Origin: Candidatus Achromatium palustre
Lineage (GTDB): Bacteria; Pseudomonadota; Gammaproteobacteria; Chromatiales; Chromatiaceae
NCBI GenBank assembly: GCA_001044195.1
Contig: LFCU01000088.1
Coordinates: 1 to 32,341, forward strand
DNA length: 32,341 bases
Direction: 5' to 3'
Part shown: piece after piece, positions 20,499-29,204 of the stretch
How positions within the stretch are numbered: position 1 is the stretch's first letter
How the letters are laid out: every line of letters starts with the position of its first letter
Translations under genes and position numbers: made by a program
Notes under the pieces: model-generated
Databases searched by the model: none
Seen by the model: the letters and a program-made list of their open reading frames with translations, nothing else
What the model was told of the DNA's origin: nothing

Positions 20499-22808
20499 GT
20501 GTCTATCCAATACAATCAAGATGTACTTAGCCACTTGCCTTATGATTGGTGGCTCAGCTCTCTCCCCAACCCTTTACCAGATGACAGTCCCAAGCTCTTT
20601 AAAATATGGAGTTTCGCACTACCATCAATGTGGTGGCTTTGGGTACGACAAGCAATACGCTTATTTATTGCACCAATAATTCTATTTCTCAATGGATTAT
20701 TTATTACTACCCTAGGAATATTTGCCCTATACCTCTGGGTCATCCCAATATTGCCAGAAAATCTCGCAACAACTTATCTTCCATTACAAAGACCAATCTC
20801 TATTTATAATGCTGAAGGCTTATTGATGGGACAATTTGGTTCCCAATACCGCACCCCTATCCGTTATATTGATACCCCACCGTTACTTATTAAAGCATTT
20901 CTAGCCGCTGAAGATACTAGATTCTTTGAACATCATGGCTTTGATATGCGAGGGTTAGGACGAGCTGCTGTAAACCTACTAGATACTGGTGGCCTATCGC
21001 AAGGTGGCAGCACTATCACCATGCAGCTAGTGCGCAATTTAGTTCTAAGCCCAGTAAAAAATATCCAACGCAAGCTGTCCGAATTAATCTTATCACTGCG
21101 CCTAGAGGCCATTTTATCAAAACAACAAATCTTTGAACTATATCAAAATCGGATCTTTTTTGGACATAATACTTATGGGATTGCCGCAGCAGCATCGACT
21201 TACTATAACAAAAAAGTCAAAGATCTTAGCCTTGCACAAATGGCCACTTTAGCTGGTATCCCACAAGCACCATCTATTCACAATCCAGTAACCCACCCCA
21301 AACAAGCCATTGAACGTCGTGTTCACATCCTAAATCGGATGCTAAAATTAGGCTGGATCAATAAACAGCAGTATGAAACAGCCAAGGAAGCCCCTGAAGA
21401 GGCAAAGCTTCCAGAACCACCTACTATAGAATTTAACGCCCCATATGTTCAAGAATTAGCAAGATATCGGGTACGCAAATTTTTTAAAAAATCCTCTAAA
21501 CTCCACGAACGTTATGGCAAATCCATCTATACTTCTGGGTTTAAGATTACGATAACTATAGACTCTGAACTCCAAAAGATCGCCCAACAAGTAGTAGCAA
21601 GTGCTTTATTTGCTTATGATAGACGGCATGGCTACAGAGGCCCAGAAGCCAAGATCAAGCCTAGATCGAGCAATAGGGCTATGGATAAATTACTAGCACA
21701 GCATCCAACTATTAAAAATATGGAGGCTGCCATTGTACTATGGGTAGGGAGAAAAACCGCTCGCTTATACTTGGGGGCAGGACAAAAAGCTACTCTAAGT
21801 AAATCAGGAGCCTATTGGGCCATAAGGCAAACTCGCAAAAGCTTTCATAGGTTATTAAGACCTGGTTATTTAATTCGAGTCACTAAAAACAATAGAGGCA
21901 TATTGAGTCTGACGCAAGTGCCAAAAGTTGAAGGTGCCTTAGTTGCTATATCACCTAAGGATGGAGCCATAAAAGCCCTAGTTGGTGGTTTTGATTTTAA
22001 GCATAGCCAATTTAATAGAGCTGTAAGTGCAGGACGTTCCCCTGCTTCAACCTTCAAACCCATTGTCTATGCAGCAGCTTTAGAACGCGGATACACAGAT
22101 AGCAGCTTAATCGATGATGCAAAATCCAATAAGATTAGATGGAAACGCAGACGTAGAAAAAAGAAAGATAAACCAGTAAGACAGATATCTATACGCATGG
22201 CTATTGTTAAATCGCGTAACTTTGCGGCTGTAAAACTATTAAAAGATTTAGGCATCAAGAAAGTTAGGAAATTTGCCATAGAGCGTTTTGGCTTTCCTCC
22301 CAAACAAACCCCAGCAGTACCATCTTTAGCACTTGGTACTAACCAAGCAAGCCCACTTCAAATGGCAGGAGCCTATGCCAGATTTGCCAATGGTGGCTTT
22401 AAAGTAAAACCTTACCTAATAGCCCGGATTGAAGATCCTTATGGAAAAGTTGTTACTCATCCTCTCCCATTTATAGCTTGTAGGCGCAATTGTCGTACAA
22501 TTCCCAAGCATCGTATCAAACGAGTATTGCGTTCTCGAACCGTACATATGATGCGTAGTATCTTAAAAGATGTCGTTCTCATTGGAACTGGTAAACGCGC
22601 TCGGGTTCTCAAACGTAATGATATAGCAGGTAAGACTGGAACTAGTAATCAGGTACGCGATGCCTGGTTTTGTGGTTTCCATCATAGTTTAGTAGTAGTT
22701 ACTTGGATGGGGTTTGACGATTTTAAACCTTTGGGAAATAATGAGATGGGTGGCCAAAGTGCCCTTGGAATGTGGGTGCATTTTATGCGTAAAGCCCTTC
22801 CTAAATAG
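20499..22808 (+). CDS. mrcA: penicillin-binding protein 1A-type peptidoglycan synthase
   Basis: A 769-residue bifunctional class A PBP that polymerises and crosslinks peptidoglycan. The start is GTG with AGGAT about ten bases upstream. One N-terminal membrane helix (about 52-85). Glycosyltransferase (GT51): AAEDTRFFEHHGFDMRGL with catalytic E138, GGSTITMQLVRN (169-180). LWVG and LTQVPKVEGALVA mark the linker region; YDRRHGYRGPE is typical of PBP1A. Transpeptidase: SxxK S517-K520, SRN S572-N574, KTG K712-G714. A run of basic residues (WKRRRRKKKDKPVR, 548-561) lies just before the SRN motif, unusual for this spot. The neighbours tyrA and pntB are unrelated. Confidence 0.93.
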   Translation: MSIQYNQDVLSHLPYDWWLSSLPNPLPDDSPKLFKIWSFALPSMWWLWVRQAIRLFIAPIILFLNGLFITTLGIFALYLWVIPILPENLATTYLPLQRPISIYNAEGLLMGQFGSQYRTPIRYIDTPPLLIKAFLAAEDTRFFEHHGFDMRGLGRAAVNLLDTGGLSQGGSTITMQLVRNLVLSPVKNIQRKLSELILSLRLEAILSKQQIFELYQNRIFFGHNTYGIAAAASTYYNKKVKDLSLAQMATLAGIPQAPSIHNPVTHPKQAIERRVHILNRMLKLGWINKQQYETAKEAPEEAKLPEPPTIEFNAPYVQELARYRVRKFFKKSSKLHERYGKSIYTSGFKITITIDSELQKIAQQVVASALFAYDRRHGYRGPEAKIKPRSSNRAMDKLLAQHPTIKNMEAAIVLWVGRKTARLYLGAGQKATLSKSGAYWAIRQTRKSFHRLLRPGYLIRVTKNNRGILSLTQVPKVEGALVAISPKDGAIKALVGGFDFKHSQFNRAVSAGRSPASTFKPIVYAAALERGYTDSSLIDDAKSNKIRWKRRRRKKKDKPVRQISIRMAIVKSRNFAAVKLLKDLGIKKVRKFAIERFGFPPKQTPAVPSLALGTNQASPLQMAGAYARFANGGFKVKPYLIARIEDPYGKVVTHPLPFIACRRNCRTIPKHRIKRVLRSRTVHMMRSILKDVVLIGTGKRARVLKRNDIAGKTGTSNQVRDAWFCGFHHSLVVVTWMGFDDFKPLGNNEMGGQSALGMWVHFMRKALPK

Positions 22809-22811
22809 TAG

Positions 22812-22842
22812 ATTGGGTTGATGGCCTTATCCACAACCCAAT
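22812..22842. repeat. ATTGGGTTG...CAACCCAAT hairpin
   Basis: An exact 9-bp stem with a 13-base loop right after mrcA, between convergent genes. No T-tract follows on either strand, so terminator activity is doubtful. The motif resembles TTGGGTTGCC palindromes at 27782 and 29124. Confidence 0.5.
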
Positions 22843-22898
22843 ATACCAAAGAACATTTGGCAAAAAATTTACAAATTCTGAATAACAGTAAGTTTTAT

Positions 22899-22971
22899 CG
22901 TTCCCATGCAGAGAGTGGAAACGATCACAAAACTCTAAGTGTAAAGTAATTTTAGAAACAAATGAAGGATG
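22899..22971. mobile_element. partial MITE copy
   Basis: A CGTTCCCATG...GTGGAAACG palindrome (22899-22923) followed by AAGTGTAAAGTA and AAATGAAGGAT; the right end resembles that at 10118-10156. The left end is missing. It lies 17 bases after the pntB stop. Confidence 0.6.
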
Positions 22972-22987
22972 ATTATTAGATTCAAAA

Positions 22988-24412
22988 CTAAATAGAGCCT
23001 AAGATTGCATCTACACTCTTTCTAGCATCACCAAATAGCATACGGGTATTATCTTTAAAGAAGAGTGGATTTTGTACTCCCGCAAAGCCTGTTGCCATAC
23101 TGCGCTTCATGACTATGACCGTTTTGGCTTTCCAAACTTCTAGGACGGGCATTCCAGCAATAGGACTATTAGGATCATCCAAAGCACTTGGATTAACAAT
23201 ATCATTGGCTCCAATCACTAATACTGCATCCGTTTGTGGGAAGTCTTCATTGATCTCATCCATCTCTAATACTATATCATAAGGAATCTTAGCTTCAGCT
23301 AACAAAACATTCATATGTCCTGGCATCCGGCCTGCTACTGGATGAATAGCAAAGCGTACTTGTACTCCTTGCTCTCTGAGTTTTCTAGTAATTTCAGAGA
23401 TAGCATGTTGTGCTTGAGCCACAGCCATACCATAGCCTGGGACGATAATAATTTCTTTAGCACTGGCTAATAGGTCTCCAGTATCTTCGGCGGTAATAGG
23501 AACTACTTCGCCCTGTTCAGCTCCAGCCCCTGTTACAACAGTACCACCAGCTTCACCAAAGCCACCAGCCATGACAGATAGTAAACTCCGATTCATCGCC
23601 TTGCACATCAGATAGGATAAAATAATGCCACTACCACCTACTAAAGTGCCAGCGATGATGAGCATATTATTAGATAAGACAAAGCCCGTTACTGTAGCAG
23701 CCCAGCCTGAATAAGTATTAAGGACAGCGATGACTACAGGCATATCCGCACCACCAATGGCCATTACCAGATGGACTCCAAAGATGCCAGATAAGATAGT
23801 CATCAGGATTAAGTATAGGATGCCAGTATCTAAATCAGCTCCTACAAACTGAATGCCTATAAAGATACAAGCGATGCCAATACCTAGATTGATAAAATGT
23901 CGCCCTGGTAAGTACACAGGTTTGGTAGTGATATATTCATTGAGTTTTGCAAAAGCTACGACTGAGCCAGTAAAGGTTAGAGACCCAATGAGTACGCCAA
24001 GATAGACTTCTGTAGAATGAATCGCCTGTTCAGCCGCAGTCCATGGTGGGTTATAGACACGAGTCATCGCATCTAAATAACTAGCATAGCCTACAAGGGC
24101 CGAAGATAGGCCGCCAAAACTATTCAAAAGTCCTACCATTGCGGGCATTCCAGTCATCTTGACCTTATAGGCTGCTATGTAGCCTATGACTAAACCAATG
24201 GCTAAAGTTATGGCAACTACGGTATAGCTAGTTACTTGACTGCCTGCTATGGTTGCTAAGACAGCTAGAGCCATACCAAGGGCACCGTAGAGATTGCCAC
24301 GTACTGCCGTTTCGTGTCTGCTTAAACCTCCTAACGCAGAAATCATTAGGATACTGGCAATTAGATAGGCTGCGGTTAATAACCCAGGGGTCACTAAATT
24401 TTCTAACAACAT
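22988..24412 (-). CDS. pntB: NAD(P) transhydrogenase subunit beta
   Basis: A 474-residue integral membrane protein. With PntA it uses the proton gradient to reduce NADP with NADH. I start at the ATG with AGGAG nine bases upstream; a TTG three codons earlier is too close to that site. The N-terminal 265 residues hold eight or nine membrane helices ([20 protein letters not shown] to the helix before [10 protein letters not shown]). The C-terminal NADP-binding dIII domain has [58 protein letters not shown] and [16 protein letters not shown]. It starts 12 bases after the pntA stop. The order pntA-pntB matches E. coli. Confidence 0.95.
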   Translation of the reverse strand: MLLENLVTPGLLTAAYLIASILMISALGGLSRHETAVRGNLYGALGMALAVLATIAGSQVTSYTVVAITLAIGLVIGYIAAYKVKMTGMPAMVGLLNSFGGLSSALVGYASYLDAMTRVYNPPWTAAEQAIHSTEVYLGVLIGSLTFTGSVVAFAKLNEYITTKPVYLPGRHFINLGIGIACIFIGIQFVGADLDTGILYLILMTILSGIFGVHLVMAIGGADMPVVIAVLNTYSGWAATVTGFVLSNNMLIIAGTLVGGSGIILSYLMCKAMNRSLLSVMAGGFGEAGGTVVTGAGAEQGEVVPITAEDTGDLLASAKEIIIVPGYGMAVAQAQHAISEITRKLREQGVQVRFAIHPVAGRMPGHMNVLLAEAKIPYDIVLEMDEINEDFPQTDAVLVIGANDIVNPSALDDPNSPIAGMPVLEVWKAKTVIVMKRSMATGFAGVQNPLFFKDNTRMLFGDARKSVDAILGSI

Positions 24413-24424
24413 GTTTATCAACTC

Positions 24425-25981
24425 CTACTTTTTAAACATGCGTAACATGCGTTGTGTAACAAAAAAACCACCAAAGGCATTAATGGCAGCGATGACGGTG
24501 CCAGCAGCGGCTAATGCTTGAATCCAGGTGTTAGTACTGGAGACTAATAGCAAGGCCCCAACGACTACGACACCACTTAGGGCGTTACTTAAGCTCATCA
24601 ATGGGGTAAACAAGGCTGGTATTACATTCGAGACTACTAGATAGCCCACAAAGCAGGATAAGACAAATACGGTAAAATGCTCCATAAATTTAGCTGGTGC
24701 AGCCCAGCCAACAGCTCCAATTAGAATGATGCCAATCATTACCGCTATTGCCAGACCTAAACCGCTACTTTTTTTCGGCTCATTTGGCACTGCTGGTGCT
24801 GCATCAGAAGCTGGTTTATGTGCTGCAATAGCTTGGATCTTAGGAGGTGGTGGTGGCCAGGTAATTTCACCATCCTTGATTACTGTAGTACCACGGATCA
24901 CATCATCTTCCATATTGATATTGATTTGTCCATCTTTGTTGGGAGTTAAATCCGTAAGCAGATGCCGTAAATTAGTACCATAGAGTTGACTGGCTTGTGT
25001 AGGCAGGCGAGTTGGTAAGGTAGAATAGCCTATAATATTCACTCCATGCTTTACGACAGCTTTACCAGATTCGGTAAGTTCGCAATTACCACCTTGGGCT
25101 GCAGCTAGATCCACGATGACACTACCAGGACGCATGGATTCAACCATAGCCGCATCGATTAACAATGGGGCTTTTTTGCCTGGAATTTGTGCAGTAGTTA
25201 TGATAATATCGACTTCTTTGGCCTGTTTGGCAAAGAGTTCCATTTCAGCCTTGATAAACTCTGGACTCATTACCTTAGCATAGCCACCAGTTCCAGAACC
25301 TTCTTCTTTAATATTTACTTCTAGGAATTCCGCTCCTAAACTTTTAATCTGTTCTTTAACTTCAGGGCGTGTATCAAAGGCTCTGACTATAGCACCTAGG
25401 TTATTAGCAGCTCCTAAGGCAGCAAGTCCCGCAACACCAGCTCCAATTACTAAAACCTTAGCAGGCGGAATCTTGCCAGCTGCCGTTACTTGACCAGTAA
25501 AGAAGCGTCCAAAGGAGTTAGCGGCTTCGATTACAGCTCTATATCCTGCGATATTGGCCATAGAGCTTAGGGCATCTAGTTTTTGTGCTCTTGAGATACG
25601 AGGTACGCAGTCCATAGCTAGGACATTGCAGTTACGGGCTGCCAGGCGTTCCATTAATTCTTTATTTTGGGCTGGCCATATAAAGCTAATTAGAGTCGTC
25701 CCTGCCTTTAATAATTCAGCTTCATGTATATTCAGTTCTGGATGTTCTTCAGGAGCTAATACTTTTAAGATAATATCAGCTTGGTCCCACAGGGTTTGAG
25801 TATCTGTAACAATCTCAGCTCCTTGGTCTTGAAAAGCAGCATCTGGAAAATTGGCCGCCGCTCCAGCTCCAGTTTCAATTGCTACTTCAAAGCCCAGCTT
25901 CTTTAATTGGGTTACGGTCTCTGGAGTTGCTGCTACCCGCGTCTCTTCCAGGTTAATTTCTTTTGGAACACCAATCCTCAC
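24425..25981 (-). CDS. pntA: NAD(P) transhydrogenase subunit alpha
   Basis: A 518-residue PntA of the single-chain type, like the 510-residue E. coli protein. Residues 1-380 are the NAD(H)-binding dI domain: MRIGVPKEINLEETRVAATP, SRAQKLDALSSMANIAGYRA, VLVIGAGVAGLAALGAANN with glycines 180, 182 and 185. A Pro-rich linker (WPPPPPK, HKPASDAAPAVPNEPK) leads to four membrane helices (about 405-510) that pair with PntB for proton translocation. No SD is clear. It begins the pntAB operon. The upstream 616-base gap contains a MITE copy with target duplication. Confidence 0.95.
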   Translation of the reverse strand: MRIGVPKEINLEETRVAATPETVTQLKKLGFEVAIETGAGAAANFPDAAFQDQGAEIVTDTQTLWDQADIILKVLAPEEHPELNIHEAELLKAGTTLISFIWPAQNKELMERLAARNCNVLAMDCVPRISRAQKLDALSSMANIAGYRAVIEAANSFGRFFTGQVTAAGKIPPAKVLVIGAGVAGLAALGAANNLGAIVRAFDTRPEVKEQIKSLGAEFLEVNIKEEGSGTGGYAKVMSPEFIKAEMELFAKQAKEVDIIITTAQIPGKKAPLLIDAAMVESMRPGSVIVDLAAAQGGNCELTESGKAVVKHGVNIIGYSTLPTRLPTQASQLYGTNLRHLLTDLTPNKDGQININMEDDVIRGTTVIKDGEITWPPPPPKIQAIAAHKPASDAAPAVPNEPKKSSGLGLAIAVMIGIILIGAVGWAAPAKFMEHFTVFVLSCFVGYLVVSNVIPALFTPLMSLSNALSGVVVVGALLLVSSTNTWIQALAAAGTVIAAINAFGGFFVTQRMLRMFKK

Positions 25982-26120
25982 GTTATTATCTCCATGGTTG
26001 TTATTATCATTGTTATTCCCATGTTAATTCAATGTGTTTACAAAATATGTCATTGGTTACCAAAGTATTTTTAAGTAGCATATTAGTTATAAACACTTAA
26101 AAAAAGCTTGATGATTAATC

Positions 26121-26259
26121 GGCATCCTTCACTTTGACGAAAAAGTAGTGAACAATTTAAATTTTTGTGACGCGAAGCGTCACCAACTGCATCCCACGCA
26201 GAGCGTGGGAACGATACTTCAACGATACGTCAAAGTGTAAACTGGAAATGAAGGATGCC
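26121..26259. mobile_element. MITE copy with 8-bp flanking repeats
   Basis: A 139-bp element with inverted ends GGCATCCTTC and GAAGGATGCC. Internal parts include a GACGCGAAGCGTC palindrome and ATCCCACGCAG...GCGTGGGAACG. GATTAATC flanks both ends exactly (26113-26120 and 26260-26267). Because GATTAATC is itself palindromic, this could be either a target duplication or an extension of the inverted ends. About 98 bases are repeated nearly identically, inverted, at 3796-3892. Confidence 0.75.
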
Positions 26260-26518
26260 GATTAATCGTATTAAATCATAAATCATAAATATATTGCTAT
26301 GCTATATTTAAGAAAATAATTAATTTACTGTATGTTCTATTCCAGAAAATTGTTATACTTAAATAGGTAATAGGTTTAATAGCAGATTAATAATTCTACT
26401 TAAAATATATCACAAAACAAAATCTAGGCAGTGGTCTAAGCTTTAGGGATTTTAAACTCAACTATCTAAACTATCTATAATAAATACTCGATATGCAGCT
26501 TAGAATATCGTCCAGAAT
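26260..26518. other. AT-rich spacer
   Basis: AT-rich sequence between the two repeat elements in the pntA upstream gap. Nothing else recognisable; no reading frame with a ribosome site. Confidence 0.35.
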
Positions 26519-26589
26519 TAGACATTATCCGAACCCCCCATTTTTACTTTATGGTTACTGGATTGATAGAGGGTTTCGGATAATGTCTA
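26519..26589. mobile_element. 67-bp inverted-repeat element flanked by TA
   Basis: GACATTATCCGAACCCC (from 26521) and GGGTTTCGGATAATGTC (to 26587) are inverted with one mismatch. TA stands on both outer sides (26519-26520 and 26588-26589), as expected for a MITE of an IS630/Tc1-type transposase. It lies 8 bases past the stop of the DUF3782-like gene and may also form a hairpin there. Confidence 0.55.
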
Positions 26590-26597
26590 TTTTACAT

Positions 26598-27374
26598 TCA
26601 TAAGCTCTGTACATCAAGTGAATCACCGTAGGTTTCAATCCCCAATTTTTCTGCTACTTTGTGTGCTCTAGCATCAATCATTGGTGAAATGACAATCATT
26701 CGGTTAGCAGTTTGTTGTTGGAGTTTTTCATAAAATCTTACCTTGCGTTCAAAAATATACATTCCAGCTTTATCGATTGAGGATTTTAATTCACATATTA
26801 TTAGTAAGCCGTTTTTAACCACCACATCTAATTCTACTTGATCTGGACGACCAAAGACTATACCCTCTTTATCATATTCATTGATATTTAGCACTTGAAC
26901 TCCAAAGCTTTGTTCCAAAATTCCTGCTAAGGCATCACGAAAGGCTTTTTCTGATTGCAGACCCCAACGCGCTCCTAAGGCTCCGATACTTCTTTCATGC
27001 CTTTTGCTTTGTTCTGCAACCTTTTGATTAAGTTGATATAATTCCTGTTGGTTAGCCTCCCATCTTTTATTTTGCTCTTCCCATTTTTTCTCTTGCGCTT
27101 CGCGCTCCTGGCGTAACTCTAGATAAACTTGATCTAGCTTTTTATTTTGTTCATCCCATTTTTTATTTTGTTCATCCCATTTTTTATCCTGTGCTTCGAT
27201 ATGAACTTTTAACTGATTTAAAATGTCATAAAATCGGTCTTGGGTCTCTAAACGATCAGCAAATTCGTACCTAGTGAAATCTAAAATATACTTTTTTATA
27301 CTAGGATCTTGCCTTAAACAGTTTGGAAGTTCTGTTTTGATAATCTCTTTTAAGGTCTCTACATTCATTATCAT
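26598..27374 (-). CDS. DUF3782-like PD-(D/E)XK protein with coiled coil
   Basis: A 258-residue protein. Residues about 50-125 are a charged coiled coil with heptads KKWDEQN repeated twice and then KKLDQVYLELRQE; the two copies are a 21-base DNA tandem repeat (27139-27180). From about 135 there is a PD-(D/E)XK-like core: ARWGLQSEKAFRDALAG (E142), QVELDVVV (D183), then ICELKSS (E195, K197), a helix with ERKVRFYEKLQQQ. Similar DUF3782 proteins are often found in repeat-rich filamentous bacteria and archaea. It could be a nuclease or an inactive relative; no partner is nearby. The start is ATG at 27374 or two codons on. Confidence 0.7.
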   Translation of the reverse strand: MIMNVETLKEIIKTELPNCLRQDPSIKKYILDFTRYEFADRLETQDRFYDILNQLKVHIEAQDKKWDEQNKKWDEQNKKLDQVYLELRQEREAQEKKWEEQNKRWEANQQELYQLNQKVAEQSKRHERSIGALGARWGLQSEKAFRDALAGILEQSFGVQVLNINEYDKEGIVFGRPDQVELDVVVKNGLLIICELKSSIDKAGMYIFERKVRFYEKLQQQTANRMIVISPMIDARAHKVAEKLGIETYGDSLDVQSL

Positions 27375-27509
27375 TTAACCATTTAGGTGGAGCTATATAA
27401 GTACATACCCATAAGTCTTTTAACATTGTGTTTCACTAAAAATCAATAAAATACTAGGACCAAAAATGTTAAAATATTTTTGGACTACTACTTATAATTT
27501 TGTTATATT

Positions 27510-27558
27510 GTAGGGTACGCACCTTCTTCTATTTTATGGTGCGCGATGCACACCCTAC
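27510..27558. repeat. TAGGGTACGCACC...GCACACCCTA palindrome pair
   Basis: GTAGGGTACGCACC and GGTGCGCGATGCACACCCTAC face each other across 14 bases. Same family as those at 747, 3772 and 5577. Confidence 0.55.
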
Positions 27559-27574
27559 GATCACTTAGCAAATT

Positions 27575-27714
27575 TGTAGGGCGGGAGAGTGAAGCGATCC
27601 CGCCTTCTATATAAATTTACTGCTTTGAAATAATGCCTAAATTGGGTAGAAATAGCAATGTAAAAATAGTGACATTTTCAAAAAGGCGGGATCGCTTCGC
27701 TCTCCCGCCCTACA
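27575..27714. mobile_element. MITE-like element with 32-bp inverted ends
   Basis: 27575-27606 and 27683-27714 are inverted copies with one mismatch (TGTAGGGCGGGAGAG... and its complement), 76 bases apart. Each arm is itself palindromic (GGCGGGA...TCCCGCC with GCGAAGC). The arm is related to the short palindrome at 234-255. No flanking duplication or coding frame is visible. Confidence 0.7.
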
Positions 27715-27781
27715 TATGTCATACAAAGCTAAAAGTCAATATCAGAAAACTGGATAGTTGAGTATCAAAAAACTTTTGAAT

Positions 27782-27811
27782 GTTGGGTTGCCAAACCAAC
27801 GGCAACTCAAC
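27782..27811. repeat. GTTGGGTTGCC palindrome
   Basis: An 11-bp stem with one mismatch and an 8-base loop. It lies after the cytochrome c peroxidase stop (minus strand), without a T-tract on that strand. The same stem type recurs at 29124-29163. Confidence 0.5.
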
Positions 27812-27857
27812 ACGTTATTATTTACCAAAAGGCAAAATGGATTTTTTGACTAAAGGT

Positions 27858-28892
27858 TTAAGGTTTAGGCTTAGGGGTAGTTGCGGTACGTGGTGGTAAG
27901 ATGGGGTATACAATCTTTGGAGCAACACCCGTCAAAGTACCCAAGAAGGCTGTGATATCTTTGGATTCATCAGAACTTAACTTGATGCCAAGTTGACTAG
28001 AACCCATAATAACTACAGCTTCTTCTAGATCCCAAACAACACCAGAATGAAAATATGGAGCAGTCAAGGCTACATTGCGTAATGGCGCACTACGAAATAC
28101 ATACTTATCAGCCACATTTTTGGTTTCTTTAAAACGACCTAAATCTTCAGGCGGTAACACAGCATCTGAAGGTTTTTTTACTAAACCAAATTTAAAGTAG
28201 CTTTGGCCGCCGATATTAACCCCATTATGGCAACTAGAACAGCCTTTATACATAAACAGTTTGAGACCATTTTGTTCTTGATTGGTCATGGCTTTATCAT
28301 CACCTGCCAACCATTTATCAAACCGAGAATGAGGAGTGTTCAAGGTTGCTTCAAAGGCTTCAATGGCGATAGCCATATTATCAAAGGTTACAGGATTTTT
28401 ATCTTGAGGAAAAACTGCCCCAAATTCCTGTACATATTCAGGGATACTGCTTAAGGTAGTCACTACATTTTCTGGGGTATTAGCCATTTCTACATGAGCT
28501 TGTACTGGACCTTTGGCTTGGGTCTTTAGATCCGCAGCTCGGCCATCCCAAAATTGGGCAATATTAAATACAGAATTAAATACAGTTGGGGAATTACGTG
28601 GTCCTTTGGCCCAGCCATGTCCAATAGATGTAGGCATGTTGTCATCACCACCCATACCTACGTTATGGCAGGTGTTGCAGCTAATTACACCACTGGCAGA
28701 TAGTCTAGGATCAAAAAAGAGCTTTTTGCCCAGTTCGATGCGTTCTGGGGTTAAATCATTTCCCTTAACGCTTGGTGGATTAAGTGGGATGGGTTTAAAT
28801 TGTTGTTGAGCCATAGAACGTAAAGCATCATCAGCGTTAGTAATCCCACTTACTAAGCCTAATATTACAAGCATGAGAGCTTGTTTAAACAT
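27858..28892 (-). CDS. di-heme cytochrome c peroxidase (CcpA/MauG family)
   Basis: A 344-residue periplasmic protein with signal peptide MFKQALMLVILGLVSGITNA (cut after A20). It reduces hydrogen peroxide to water with electrons from cytochrome c. Two heme c sites: CNTCH (72-76) and CSSCH (218-222). Conserved neighbours are LGKKLFFDPRLSASGVISC, RNSPTVFNSVFNIAQFWDGR, and late LRNVALTAPYFHSGVV. The C-terminus is Pro-rich (PPRTATTPKPKP). The ribosome site AAGAGGT lies about eight bases before the ATG. It stands alone and diverges from the ATP-grasp gene. It could be a MauG-like enzyme, but the length and motifs fit a bacterial peroxidase. Confidence 0.92.
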   Translation of the reverse strand: MFKQALMLVILGLVSGITNADDALRSMAQQQFKPIPLNPPSVKGNDLTPERIELGKKLFFDPRLSASGVISCNTCHNVGMGGDDNMPTSIGHGWAKGPRNSPTVFNSVFNIAQFWDGRAADLKTQAKGPVQAHVEMANTPENVVTTLSSIPEYVQEFGAVFPQDKNPVTFDNMAIAIEAFEATLNTPHSRFDKWLAGDDKAMTNQEQNGLKLFMYKGCSSCHNGVNIGGQSYFKFGLVKKPSDAVLPPEDLGRFKETKNVADKYVFRSAPLRNVALTAPYFHSGVVWDLEEAVVIMGSSQLGIKLSSDESKDITAFLGTLTGVAPKIVYPILPPRTATTPKPKP

Positions 28893-29054
28893 AAATAATA
28901 CCTCTTGGATGAGTTTAAGATTGGTTATCTATAATATATAATATTGATAATATAAATTTCTATAGCTTATGAATCATTTTTTTGAAAATTTAGTTAGATG
29001 TTATATCTATTGTTTTATAATTAACTAATTTTATTAGATAAAAATTTTAATTCT

Positions 29055-29082
29055 TTACAAAAAAAATCAATCACTTAGAATT
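29055..29082 (+). promoter_or_regulatory. possible sigma70 promoter for the ATP-grasp gene
   Basis: TTTACA (29055-29060), a 16-base spacer and TAGAAT (29077-29082). It would give a leader that includes the repeat hairpins at 29099-29163 before the start at 29205. Confidence 0.35.
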
Positions 29083-29098
29083 TGTAAGTTTTTAGTAG

Positions 29099-29190
29099 GG
29101 TGCGCATTGCGCACCTTAATTATCGTAGGTTGGGTTGCCGTCCGTTTGGCAACCCAACCTACGATTATCAATATGACAAAGTAGAACTAA
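29099..29190. repeat. two hairpin palindromes plus 21-base dispersed repeat
   Basis: GGTGCGCATTGCGCACC (29099-29115) is a palindrome. 29124-29139 and 29148-29163 (CGTAGGTTGGGTTGCC) form an exact 16-bp stem with an 8-base loop. 29170-29190 is the exact copy of 8915-8935. The longer reading frame through here (from 29100) is repeat sequence, not the N-terminus of the next gene. Confidence 0.7.
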
Positions 29191-29204
29191 AGAATAAATT
29201 TATC

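Noticed and set aside
29100-29204. 35-residue N-terminal extension of the ATP-grasp/alpha-E protein
   Set aside because: It is encoded by palindromic repeats and the 21-base dispersed repeat; the plausible start is ATG 29205.
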